Below, in pieces: positions 23,695 to 30,319 of a stretch of 30,329 nucleotides of DNA. The number at the start of each line of letters is the position of its first letter. The stretch's first letter is position 1. Below the pieces are notes generated by a model, which was not told where the DNA came from, ran no database searches, and was given only the letters and a program-made list of their open reading frames with translations. Made by a program: the position numbers and the translations under genes. The stretch is from DASSNR01 sp036278935 (GTDB taxonomy: Bacteria; Gemmatimonadota; Gemmatimonadetes; Gemmatimonadales; Gemmatimonadaceae), in the NCBI GenBank assembly GCA_036278935.1, contig DASUKA010000037.1:1-30329 (forward strand). Reading direction: 5' to 3'.

Positions 23695-24669
23695 TCAAGG
23701 TATCGAGCATTCGGCGAAGTAACGTGCGAAGTCATCCCGGCCTTTCGCAGTCATGTGCTCGTAGAGGTATCGCCGTGACGCACACACTTTCCGGGCATGT
23801 GGATCCTTGTGCTTCAACGCCGCCGCCATCTCGAGCTTCCCAACAGGTACGCGATGATCCGTGCAACTGTACCACCGTTCGGAATTGCCCTTGGTGTGTA
23901 ATTTCGCTTTGTGAGTACCGCACCAGACCGTGATGTAGGGATCATCGACGTTCAGATCCCAAGGTCGGTCGTTGACCAGGGTCATGGGGTCGGTCAGCAC
24001 CGTGATGGGCTGGAAAAAGCCGGTTGCATCGGTCTCGGGGGTTGCGAAGCCGTACTTTGACGCAGTTGTTTTCGGTATTGGCCGGTTGGTCTGGTGGCAG
24101 GCTCCGCATTGATTGAGCCTGCGGAACTCGGCCATTTCCTGTTTGGCCTTGGTCGGCGCACCCGGATAGTAGAGTTTGAGCAGGCTGTCGGCTGCCAGGT
24201 CGTCACCCGCAGGCCCGCTGCGCAACCAGGCATCGCCCATCAGCCACTTCGATGATTTGCCGGGCACCGGCTCGTACACGTGCCACCAGACCCTGCCGTC
24301 GGCGGCGATCGTCGCGCCGCGTACGTCCGCGATGCCGTTGACCGTGAACATTGCTTGTTTCGCGTTCTGGCCGCCATCGATCCGGTCGGCCACCGTGCCC
24401 GGCGGAAATGTCAACGTGTACCGCTTCTGGTCCGGCAGCCACCGTACCCCGATCTTTTCACCGGCAGGAATGCGCAGCCAGACCATCACGTATTCATGGA
24501 TGCTCTTGGTCGTCGGCAATCGCACGGGCGGCTCCATTTGCACGAACCCGTGCTGTGGCCAATAACTGAGTGTGTTCGGGATACGGACCGGATGCAGGTG
24601 GATACTCTGGCCAAAGGCCGTCGTAGAACACGTGAGCATCAGTAGCAGTGCCACGGTAGCGGTGAACAT
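23695..24669 (-). CDS. Exported c-type cytochrome-like protein (single CxxCH), cassette gene
   Basis: The 324-residue protein has a signal peptide (MFTATVALLLMLTCSTTAFGQS) and a heme c attachment motif CGACH at residues 188-192, followed by QTNRPIPKTTASKYGF. The region before it is beta-rich (TVADRIDGGQNAKQAMFTVNGIADVRGATIAADGRVWWHVYEP). The region after has a second cysteine set (TVWCGTHKAK, WYSCTDHR, KVCASRRYL, FAECSIP) that may form disulfides. A distal Met ligand cannot be assigned with confidence. I start at ATG 24669, preceded by AGCAGGA. It lies between attC sites and has lower GC than its surroundings, consistent with a foreign cassette. Likely a periplasmic electron-transfer or oxidoreductase protein; exact role unknown. 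Confidence 0.8.
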   Translation of the reverse strand: MFTATVALLLMLTCSTTAFGQSIHLHPVRIPNTLSYWPQHGFVQMEPPVRLPTTKSIHEYVMVWLRIPAGEKIGVRWLPDQKRYTLTFPPGTVADRIDGGQNAKQAMFTVNGIADVRGATIAADGRVWWHVYEPVPGKSSKWLMGDAWLRSGPAGDDLAADSLLKLYYPGAPTKAKQEMAEFRRLNQCGACHQTNRPIPKTTASKYGFATPETDATGFFQPITVLTDPMTLVNDRPWDLNVDDPYITVWCGTHKAKLHTKGNSERWYSCTDHRVPVGKLEMAAALKHKDPHARKVCASRRYLYEHMTAKGRDDFARYFAECSIP

Positions 24670-24794
24670 TTGCATCCTGCTATTCGTGATGCGTCGAGTG
24701 TCGCATGAGGTCTGATTGGCCGCATATGCGTGGACCATTGCTGGCTCCCCCAGTAAACCCGTTGTCGCCTAAACCTTGCGTTCAAGCTGTACCG

Positions 24795-24917
24795 CCCAAC
24801 GCCGAGTTCACCGGCGAGCGCCGACTCGCCAGGCGCAACAATGTTCGCTTGATCTTGATCTCGCCAGGCTCCCACATCGACGCCCGTGCGCTCGTCCGGT
24901 GCAACGATTCGTTAGCC
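24795..24917 (-). repeat. attC site (long family), intact, after the DUF4160/DUF2442 cassette
   Basis: GCCCAACGCCGAGTTCACCGGCGAGCGC opens with a box fitting RYYYAAC. GACTCGCCAGGCGCAACAATG, TTGATCTCGCCAGGCTCCCACA and GCGCTCGTCCGGTGCAACGATTCGTTAGCC close it. The arms GTTCACCGG and CCGGTGCAAC pair with one extrahelical base, as expected for attC. The TAA stop of the DUF2442 gene is formed by the right box. Confidence 0.88.
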
Positions 24918-25217
24918 GGGCTGCGCGCGGCGCTCCAACCACCGTTGAAACGAGCGTTGACTCTCGCCCGAGCCCGCCCCACTGAGCAGGTTCTCAACGC
25001 TGATGTCCTCATCGAGATCCGGCCAATGGATCCCTTCCCCACGGCCGATCAACCGCCAACGCGCGCGTTCCGCTGGCGTGCCGTGCATGAGACGCGGATA
25101 CCAGGCGAGCGGCACCGAGATCGTCCGGCCATCAACGAGGTCGACCGCGAGCGTCTCGTCGGTGACGGCGATGTGCTGGGCCAGGGGTGGCCAGTGTTCA
25201 ATCGGTAAAGAACTCAT
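24912..25217 (-). CDS. DUF2442 domain protein
   Basis: The 101-residue protein contains HIAVTDETLAVDLVDGRTISVPLAWYPRLMHGTPAERARWRLIGRGEGIHWPDLDEDISVENLL, the full DUF2442 pattern ending in the W-P-x-L-D-E-D-I-S motif. Such proteins are usually encoded next to DUF4160 genes, and the pair has been proposed as a toxin-antitoxin module with DUF2442 as the likely antitoxin. That role is not shown here. Its start overlaps the DUF4160 gene by 20 bases, so translation is coupled, and its stop codon lies in the attC box. Confidence 0.93.
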   Translation of the reverse strand: MSSLPIEHWPPLAQHIAVTDETLAVDLVDGRTISVPLAWYPRLMHGTPAERARWRLIGRGEGIHWPDLDEDISVENLLSGAGSGESQRSFQRWLERRAQPG

Positions 25218-25434
25218 ACCAGCTCCTCAGCAACGCCTCACGATTCTGGGCCACGAGTCCGAGCACCCGATTGAGCTCGGCGGGGCCGAAGCCGCCACTC
25301 TCCTGCAGCCGGACCGGCTCGAGCCACACCTTCGCGCGGTTCGCCTCGCGCTCGATGTGCACGTGCGGTGGCTCACTTCGATCGCCTGCGTAGAAGAAGA
25401 ATCGATAGGGGCCTACGCGCAGGACGGTCGGCAT
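25198..25434 (-). CDS. DUF4160 domain protein
   Basis: The 78-residue protein starts MPTVLRVGPYRFFFYAGDRSEPPHVHIEREANRAKVWLEPVRL. This contains the P-P-H-V-H-I-E/x-R signature with conserved histidines and the Y-R-F-F-F-Y strand that define DUF4160. The C-terminus NRVLGLVAQNREALLRSWYEFF is also typical. It is the first gene of a two-gene cassette with DUF2442. No Shine-Dalgarno sequence is visible, as in many cassette genes with short leaders. A putative toxin by family association; biochemical activity is not established. Confidence 0.93.
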   Translation of the reverse strand: MPTVLRVGPYRFFFYAGDRSEPPHVHIEREANRAKVWLEPVRLQESGGFGPAELNRVLGLVAQNREALLRSWYEFFTD

Positions 25435-25485
25435 GCGGACAATCTATCGGGCACGGCCTCCGACCTACAGAGGGCCCCGTGATCC

Positions 25486-25611
25486 GGATTACGCTGAGTT
25501 CACCGGCGAGCGCCGATTCTCTAGGCGCGAGAATGATCGCCATGCAATGCGCTCGCCAGCCTTCGAAAAGGAAGCCGTACCGCGCTCGTCTGGTAGAACG
25601 ATTCGTTAGGC
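25486..25611 (-). repeat. attC site (long family), intact, after the small membrane-protein cassette
   Basis: GGATTACGCTGAGTTCACCGGCGAGCGC, TTCTCTAGGCGCGAGAATGATCGCC, TGCGCTCGCCAGCC and CCGCGCTCGTCTGGTAGAACGATTCGTTAGGC follow the family. The right box is a perfect GTTRRRY (GTTAGGC). Confidence 0.87.
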
Positions 25612-25625
25612 GGTCGGTCGGGAAC

Positions 25626-25895
25626 TCACCGCGCGAATCTGGAGAAGAGCGCTAGCAACACGCCGAGCCAAAGCACTTGAAGCGTGTAGAAGATCGCGAG
25701 GAGGCGGCGACCTTCCGGCCGATAATTACCCGGCCGCAAGAAATTGCGTTGTGCGATGCGCGACCGCCCAGCGAAGGGACTCGCGCCTGGTCGGATGTCC
25801 GTGCGGTATGCACTCAGGCGCACGAAGACAATCTGCTGCTCGATGAGAAGAACGAAGGCTGCGACGAGTAAGATGCCGATGACCATACCAGACAC
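25626..25895 (-). CDS. Small two-helix membrane protein, cassette gene
   Basis: The 89-residue protein has an N-terminal helix (MVIGILLVAAFVLLIEQQIVFVRL), a polar middle (SAYRTDIRPGASPFAGRSRIAQRNFLRPGNYRPEGRRLLA) and a C-terminal helix (IFYTLQVLWLGVLLALFSRFA). The start may be GTG 25895 or ATG 25886. No family recognised. Small membrane proteins of unknown function are common in cassette arrays. It is flanked by attC sites at 25486-25611 and 25913-25996. Confidence 0.7.
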   Translation of the reverse strand: MSGMVIGILLVAAFVLLIEQQIVFVRLSAYRTDIRPGASPFAGRSRIAQRNFLRPGNYRPEGRRLLAIFYTLQVLWLGVLLALFSRFAR

Positions 25896-25912
25896 TCTGG
25901 GACCGTCTTGTA

Positions 25913-25996
25913 TCTAGCGGATGACCCAAGTTTGCAGGCATTCCGATCGAGGCGCCAGCTCGATGCCGTCTGGGGGGCGAACACCGTGCGTTAGCC
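25913..25996 (-). repeat. attC-like site of a third type beside the first IS110 element
   Basis: An outer CTAGCGGATGACC box faces GCGTTAGCC. Inside, GTTTGC pairs imperfectly with GCGAAC, and ATCGAG pairs with CTCGAT around a 7-base loop (GCGCCAG). The symmetry and end boxes fit a short attC with one mutated base (CTAGC for CTAAC). The arm sequence is unrelated to the long family. Confidence 0.55.
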
Positions 25997-27084
25997 GGAG
26001 CGGCGTCCCGATCGTTCGTCGCGCGAGGCCGAACAGTTGCGGGGGCCGAGGGCTGTCAGGCATCGAGCCCGAATTCTCACAAGGACGGGTGGGGCGACAT
26101 CATACCGCAGGGAGGGCCGATGCTGATTGGGATCGACGTGGCGAAAGCGGAACTGGTGGTGGCGGCGCGCCCGAGCGGGGAGCGATGGACGGTGGCGAAT
26201 GATGAGTGCGGGGTCGGGGCGCTCGTCGCACGGCTCCGACGCGCGGCGCCGGAGCTCATCGTGCTCGAGGCCAGAGGTGGGTACGAGTTGCTCTGTGTGG
26301 CCGCGCTCACCGCCGCGGCGCTCCCGGTGGTCGTCGCTAACCCGCGCCAGATGCGCGACTTCGCGAAGGCCACGGGGCAGCTCGCGAAGACGGATCGGAT
26401 CGATGCGGAGATCCTCGCGCTCTTCGCCGGGCGCGTGCGGCCGGCCGGCCGCGTGCATCCCCGATGCCGCTGCGCAGGAGCTCTAGGCGCTCCTCGCCCG
26501 GCGGCGGCAGTTCCTGGAGATGCTTCAGGCCGAGCGGAACCGCTTGGGCCAGGTCTTCGGGCGGGGCAAGCAGCCGGTGAAGAAGAGCCTCAAGACGCGT
26601 ATCGCCTTTCTCGAGCGCGAACTCCGCATCGCCGACACCGATCTCGGTGCGATGATTCGCCAGAGCCCGGCCTGGCCCGAGCAGGACGATCTCCTGCAGA
26701 GTGTGCCGGGGGTGGGTCGCGTGCTCTCCTTCACCGTCCTCGCCGAGCTGCAAGAACTCGGGCGGCTCTCCCGCCGGCAGATCGCGAAACCGGTGCGCGT
26801 CGCGCCGTTGAGTCGCGACTCGGGCACGTTGCGCGGCCGGCGCTTCGTGCAGGGCGGCCGGGCCAGAGTCCGTGCGGTGCTCTACATGGCGGCGCTGATC
26901 GCGACGAAGCGGAACCCCGTGATCGCGGCGTTCTACGAGCGGCTCCTCGCCGCCGGGAAGCCGAAGAAGTTGGCGCTCGTGGCCTGCATGCGGAAGCTCC
27001 TCACCATCCTGAACACGATGGCCCGCACTGGCGAGCGATGGTCGGCAGAGTACGCACTCGCCACCGCTTGACTTTCAAGACAGT
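25997..27084 (+). mobile_element. IS110-family insertion sequence (element 1) filling the space between two attC sites
   Basis: The transposase frame (26120-27071) has about 120 bases before it and only about 13 after it, up to the next attC. A long left non-coding end and a short right end fit the IS110 group, in which the guide (bridge) RNA is encoded upstream of the transposase. The element runs opposite to the cassette genes and leaves no cassette ORF between attC 25913-25996 and attC 27085-27199. The exact ends are inferred from the neighbouring attC boxes, not from inverted repeats, which this group lacks. Confidence 0.6.
26120..27071 (+). pseudogene. IS110-family transposase with a +1 frameshift and an in-frame stop
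   Basis: The N-terminal RuvC-like DEDD domain is clear: MLIGIDVAKAELVVAARPSG with Asp, ELIVLEARGGYE with Glu, and KTDRIDAEIL with the two late Asp. At 26459-26463 (run of C) the frame shifts by one, and in the new frame a TAG at 26484-26486 replaces a sense codon between QEL and ALLARRRQ. From 26487 the Tnp20 domain continues intact: LLQSVPGVGRVLSFTVLAEL, RDSGTLRGRRFVQGGRARVRAVLYMAAL and MRKLLTILN. The product is therefore interrupted twice, and the element is probably immobile unless the indel is an assembly error. Confidence 0.88.
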
Positions 27085-27199
27085 TGCTAACGCCCGCGCT
27101 CAGCTGCGGTGGCCAGTAAGTAAGAATCGTGCGGCGCTTCGCTGCGCGAGCGCCGCACGGACCATGAAGCCCGCCGCCAGCTGCAGCGCATCGTTAGAC
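27085..27199 (-). repeat. attC site with a 10-bp inner hairpin after the cassette gene at 27215
   Basis: TGCTAACGC and GCATCGTTAGAC form the outer boxes; GTTAGAC is a perfect GTTRRRY. CAGCTGCGG pairs with CCGCCAGCTG-like sequence on the other arm. The inner stem GTGCGGCGCT (27129-27138) and AGCGCCGCAC (27149-27158) is perfect with a 10-base loop. It differs from the long family and marks a separately acquired cassette. Confidence 0.82.
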
Positions 27200-27214
27200 G
27201 CCAGTGCGCGATGC

Positions 27215-27784
27215 TCAGTCCTCGCGGAATCTGGCGAAAACTTCTGGAAGATACCGCCTGAAGAACTCGGATTGTTCCGGCCGGAGTCGCGCGCGCGGCA
27301 GCTCCTCGGGCGAACGACCAAACCGTAAGCCGGCCTTGTCGCTACCTGGAACACGCGGTTGCAGCGACGGATTGATGTAGCCTTCCCAGTCATTGTCCTC
27401 GTAATGGAGAAGGGCGAAAGCCTCGAAATCGTCAACGGGTGAAAGGCCGAGGTCTTTCGCCGTTCCACGGATGGCGCCCATGGCACCGAGCAAGTAGTAC
27501 TGTTCCGCTGTCAGCTCGAAGCCGCGAACGAACCTCTCAAGGGGCCCTGTAACAAATCGCTCGAAGGCATCAGAGCGGGCGCGGCGAATATTCTCGAGGG
27601 CCGCGCGGAGTGATTCAATCGCTGGCGCGAGCTCACGCGGTGGATCTTCGCGCGGTAGGACGTCGTCCGCCACGACGTTTCGCGACAGCCAAGTGGTGAC
27701 TTGCTGCAGCGCATTCATTCCTTGATCTGCTGCGGCTGCTATTTGGTGGAACGGGTACGCCCAACCTGCTTCAGCCTGCGTCAT
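27215..27784 (-). CDS. Hypothetical cassette protein
   Basis: The 189-residue protein starts at ATG 27784 (MTQAEAGWAYPFHQIAAAADQGMNALQQVTTWLSRN), which follows the sequence ACTCGGA. Longer starts run through the attC site upstream and are not supported. It is helix-rich and acidic: AIESLRAALENIRRARSDAFERFVTGPLERFVRGFELTAEQYYLLGAMGAIRGTAKDLG. It ends FFRRYLPEVFARFRED. No signal peptide, membrane helix or known motif is visible. Composition is lower in GC than the chromosomal genes. Flanked by attC sites, it forms a single-gene cassette. Confidence 0.7.
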   Translation of the reverse strand: MTQAEAGWAYPFHQIAAAADQGMNALQQVTTWLSRNVVADDVLPREDPPRELAPAIESLRAALENIRRARSDAFERFVTGPLERFVRGFELTAEQYYLLGAMGAIRGTAKDLGLSPVDDFEAFALLHYEDNDWEGYINPSLQPRVPGSDKAGLRFGRSPEELPRARLRPEQSEFFRRYLPEVFARFRED

Positions 27785-27820
27785 TCCGAGTCCGATGGCG
27801 GATGGGAGGTTGATTGTGCT

Positions 27821-27938
27821 AGCTAACGCGGAGTTCAGCAGTGGCGCACGACTCCCCAGGCGCCAAGATGTTGATTCAGCCCGACACTCGCCAGGCGCCC
27901 ACATGGTGGCCCGGAGAGCGCCATCTGCTGCAACGCTT
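27821..27938 (-). repeat. attC site (long family) split by the second IS element
   Basis: AGCTAACGCGGAGTTCAGCAGTGGCGC, CGACTCCCCAGGCGCCAAGATG, ACACTCGCCAGGCGCCCACATGG and GCGCCATCTGCTGCAACGCTT follow the family to within a few bases of its end, where sequence identity stops. The missing end CGTTAGC is found at 29314-29320, directly next to the stop of the following cassette gene. Joining 27938 to 29314 gives GCAACGCTTCGTTAGC, the family consensus. Confidence 0.88.
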
Positions 27939-28001
27939 TGATGTTTCCAGAGAGAACTGGTCCGAGTACCGTCCACACAGGGACTCTCGCCTGGAGGCTC
28001 T

Positions 28002-29020
28002 ATGCTGCACTCGGGTATCGACCTGCGCAAGCGCACCGTCGTCATCGCCACCGTGGATGCGGAGGGCCACCAGGTGCGCGATGCCGAGCTCCCCACCTCT
28101 CGTGCGAGGATCCAGTCCTACTTCGCCTCTCTCCCCGGCTCGCACCGAGCTGTCGTAGAGTCCACCTCCAACTGGTACTGGCTGAGTGACCTTCTCCTCG
28201 CAGGAGGTATTGACCTCCGGCTCGGGCACTCCAAATACCTCAAGGCCATCCGCGACGCCAAGGTGAAGACCGACGCCGTCGATGCGGCCACCCTGGCCCA
28301 GCTGCTCAGGAGTGACCTCATCCCCGAGGCGCACATGGTCAGTCCCGAATGGAGAGAGGCACGCGATCTCCTCCGTGCCCGGCTCCAGCTCGTAGGAGCT
28401 CAGGTCCGCTGCAAGAACACCGTCGAGGGTCTCCTCGCCCAGTACCACGTCACCTCCGTGGGCGCGCTGCCGCCACTGGTCCAATTGAGGACGCAGCTCC
28501 TCGATGAGCAGAGGCAACTCCTCCAATCACAGGGGAAGCGCCTGGAACACGAGCTCGAGCCGCTCCTGATCCCCACCGACGACGTGCAGCGGCTGCTCTG
28601 GGTGCCGGGCATAGGCAAGCTCGTCGCCTTCACCATCATCCTCGAGGTGGATGGCATCGAGCGCTTCCCCGGCGCCCGCGACTAAAGTCTCCTACTGCCG
28701 CTTGGTGCCCGGTGCTGGTAACTCGGGTGGGAAGTCGAGGCACAGGCGAACCAAGGATGGGAATCGCTACCTGAAGACAAGCCTTCAGTCATGCCGCGGT
28801 GCGAGCGATCCAATACGACCCGGAGATCACGCGCTACTCTCAGCGGCGCGCGAGAAGGAAGCCACGCGTCGTGGCCCGCGCGCTCGTGGCGAAGGAGCTC
28901 GCGCGCATCGTCTACTTCATGCTCAGGAAGCAGGAGGCTTTCACCGGCACGTTCAAAGGGAAACCGCTGAGTCGTACGAAGCAGCCGACGTGGCCACGGC
29001 TGGGGAGCCCGTCCATCTAA
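28002..29020 (+). pseudogene. IS110/IS1111-family transposase with two frameshifts
   Basis: The N-terminal DEDD domain is intact: SGIDLRKRTVVIATVDAEG with Asp, AVVESTSNWYWLSDLL with Glu, and KTDAVDAATLAQLL. LLWVPGIGKLVAFTIILEVDGIERFPGARD is then cut by a stop at 28683-28685. The next frame gives VSYCRLVPGAGNSGGKSR and DGNRYLK, and after a second shift near 28788 another gives AIQYDPEITRY, PRVVARALVAKELARIVYFMLRKQEAF and SRTKQPTWPRLGSPSI. Together they cover a full ~335-residue transposase. The S-x-x-x-x-S-G-G nucleophile region (GNSGG) is preserved. Two indels make it inactive as written. Confidence 0.88.
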
Positions 29021-29313
29021 CTGGAGCCGCCTCGCAGAGCTCATGCAGCTCTCACAGCGAGGCGTCTACCTCCGTCGCATTTGATTGGGACCCCACGCCG
29101 TAGCGCCGCCGGATGACCTCTGGGACCGACCCTTCTAGAGTCGTGAGCCCGCAATGGTGTATGGCCGCCACCGAGGCGCCCAACATGAGGCAAGTGTCGG
29201 CGCTGCCACAGGCACGAACACAGTAGCGGTAAACTCTCGCTTCGGGAGGAAGTGACGGACACTGCGCCGTCACCTGGATACGCCTACCCCCTTGCGCCGG
29301 ACCTCTCTAATGG
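29021..29313 (+). ncRNA. Predicted guide (bridge/seek) RNA region in the right end of the IS1111-type element
   Basis: This ~290-base stretch has no convincing gene but several hairpins. GCCTCGC-AGAGCT pairs with AGCTCT-(caca)-GCGAGGC at 29030-29067, and GTGACGG (29252-29258) pairs perfectly with CCGTCAC (29267-29273). In IS1111-group elements the guide RNA is encoded downstream of the transposase. A CGCTTCG at 29238-29244, between CTC and GAG, equals the sequence spanning the attC insertion point after removal of the element. With seven bases this could be chance. Exact RNA ends cannot be given. Confidence 0.4.
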
Positions 29314-29341
29314 CGTTAGCTGGCCGTGCAATCGGCCCCGG

Positions 29342-29623
29342 CTAGCGAAGCTCGCCAGAGCGCCGCAGTTCACCGCAGGATAAGCGCGACGGCGCAGCCG
29401 ACTGGCGCCGCACGAGCGGCCGCTGGGCATCGACCGCAGCAGAATCTACGGCCGTGCGCGCTCGCTCGTAGGCAGCTCGGCATTCGGCCGCTTCCGGCTG
29501 TGTGCCCGGATCCGCGGCGAGCACGAACTCAACGACCAAGACGATCCCGACAATCGCCGCGATCCCGAGCACTATGGGCCACGCGGCAAAGCGGCCGCGC
29601 CACGGAATCGCGCTTCGTTTCAT
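29342..29623 (-). CDS. Small membrane-anchored hypothetical protein, cassette gene
   Basis: The 93-residue protein starts at ATG 29623 (MKRSAIPWRGRFAAWPIVLGIAAIVGIVLVVEFVLA) with GGAG four bases upstream. It has one N-terminal transmembrane helix followed by a short periplasmic or cytoplasmic tail (QPEAAECRAAYERARTAVDSAAVDAQRPLV). The longer ORF start at 29725 lies inside the attC site. The stop at 29342 is near the attC half-site at 29314-29320. No family recognised. Confidence 0.6.
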   Translation of the reverse strand: MKRSAIPWRGRFAAWPIVLGIAAIVGIVLVVEFVLAADPGTQPEAAECRAAYERARTAVDSAAVDAQRPLVRRQSAAPSRLSCGELRRSGELR

Positions 29624-29643
29624 GCGCTCCGATGTTTGTGTCC

Positions 29644-29769
29644 ACCTAACGCCCAGTTCACCGGCGAGCGCTAACTCACCAAGCGCGGTGATGCTCACTC
29701 TGAGATGTGCTCGCCAGGCTCTCACATGGTTGCCCTATCGCGCTCGTCCGGTGCAACGACTCGTTAGCC
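29644..29769 (-). repeat. attC site (long family), intact, after the reductase cassette
   Basis: The best-preserved site in the window. ACCTAAC is a perfect RYYYAAC box, and GCCCAGTTCACCGGCGAGCGC, AACTCACCAAGCGCGGTGATG, GTGCTCGCCAGGCTCTCACATGGTTGCCC and CGCGCTCGTCCGGTGCAACG then ACTCGTTAGCC complete it. The TAA stop of the reductase gene lies in the GTTAGCC box. Confidence 0.9.
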
Positions 29770-30291
29770 CGCCCAGTGTTGGACGTCGTAGTGGAGACTC
29801 ACGCTGCCACCGGGATGCGCGTCCGAGCGGGTCAACGTTAGCCGAGACCGCGGCGCTCCGGGGGCCACCAACGGAATGCCGCCGCCGAGCAGGACGGGCA
29901 TGATGGCCACTTCCACTTGGTCGACGACGTCCGCGGCGAGGAGGCTGGCACAGAGCCTCCCGCCGCCGAACAGCCAGATATCGCGGCCTGGCTCGGCGCG
30001 GAGTGCCCGGACGACGGCACCAGCATCCGTGCTGACAACCGTGACGGCTGGATGCGCTGCCGCCTCGAGCGTGCGCGAGAACACATAGACCCGCCAGCCC
30101 GCCGGCCAGGCAGGGGTGCCCGGCTGCAGCGTCAGCTCGTACGTGCGGCGTCCGAGCAGGACGGTGTCGAAGCCCGCGTAGAGCGCGGCGAAGTCGATGG
30201 TCCGATCTGGGACGATCCAGTCGATCTCGCCGTCCGGGCCGGCGAGATAGCCATCGAGGCTCGCCGCCACGCGATATCGCACGCGGCGCAT
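29764..30291 (-). CDS. Dihydrofolate reductase family protein (RibD C-terminal domain), cassette gene
   Basis: The 175-residue protein begins RRVRYRVAASLDGYLAGPDGEIDWIVPD. It continues TVLLGRRTYELTL, RVYVFSRTLEAAAHPAVTVVS, GRDIWLFGGGRLCASLLAADVVDQVEVAIMPVLLGGGIPLV and VSLHYDV, the complete RibD/DHFR-like fold with its glycine-rich NADPH loop (LFGGG). A GAGG lies 8 bases before ATG 30291. It differs clearly from the two relatives at 2723 and 18012. Cassette-borne DHFR-fold proteins include trimethoprim-resistance enzymes, but this branch (YyaP-like) is not known to be one, so resistance should not be assumed. Confidence 0.92.
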   Translation of the reverse strand: MRRVRYRVAASLDGYLAGPDGEIDWIVPDRTIDFAALYAGFDTVLLGRRTYELTLQPGTPAWPAGWRVYVFSRTLEAAAHPAVTVVSTDAGAVVRALRAEPGRDIWLFGGGRLCASLLAADVVDQVEVAIMPVLLGGGIPLVAPGAPRSRLTLTRSDAHPGGSVSLHYDVQHWAG

Positions 30292-30319
30292 GCGTGAATC
30301 CTCGGTGAAGTGTGTGGCT

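Larger units (their letters stand above)
27939..29313 (+). mobile_element. IS1111-type (IS110 superfamily) insertion sequence (element 2) inside an attC site
   Basis: About 1375 bp. Its ends are set by the interrupted attC: CAACGCTT at 27931-27938 and CGTTAGC at 29314-29320. Short subterminal inverted repeats are present: AGAGAG at 27949-27954 and CTCTCT at 29303-29308, each followed inward by a GGTCC/GGACC block. The transposase lies 63 bases from the left end, and about 290 non-coding bases follow it. That arrangement, with subterminal repeats and a long right end, fits the IS1111 group rather than IS110 proper. An attC-targeting IS1111 group is known; this element shares the target type and the orientation opposite to cassette genes. 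Confidence 0.82.

Noticed and set aside
23525..23710. Minus-strand ORF overlapping the end of the cytochrome gene
   Set aside because: Its second half (SLQPTVIPLRGLPAAQLKRY) is simply the translation of the attC site at 23542-23612, a common false ORF in cassette arrays.
29052..29273. Minus-strand ORF of 73 codons (MTAQCPSLPPEARVYRYC...)
   Set aside because: It lies wholly within the non-coding right end of the IS1111-type element as defined by the split attC, starts at a GTG within a perfect hairpin, and shows no domain; structured RNA is the better explanation.
16590..29769. CRISPR array made of the spaced repeats
   Set aside because: The repeats are ~120 bp, imperfect palindromes, spaced by whole genes at variable distances and located at gene ends; this is the attC pattern, not 25-40 bp repeats with uniform spacers.
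29764..30291. Trimethoprim-resistance dfr cassette
   Set aside because: The protein is of the RibD C-terminal/YyaP-like branch and lacks the sequence features of classical DfrA or DfrB enzymes; a resistance role is not supported.
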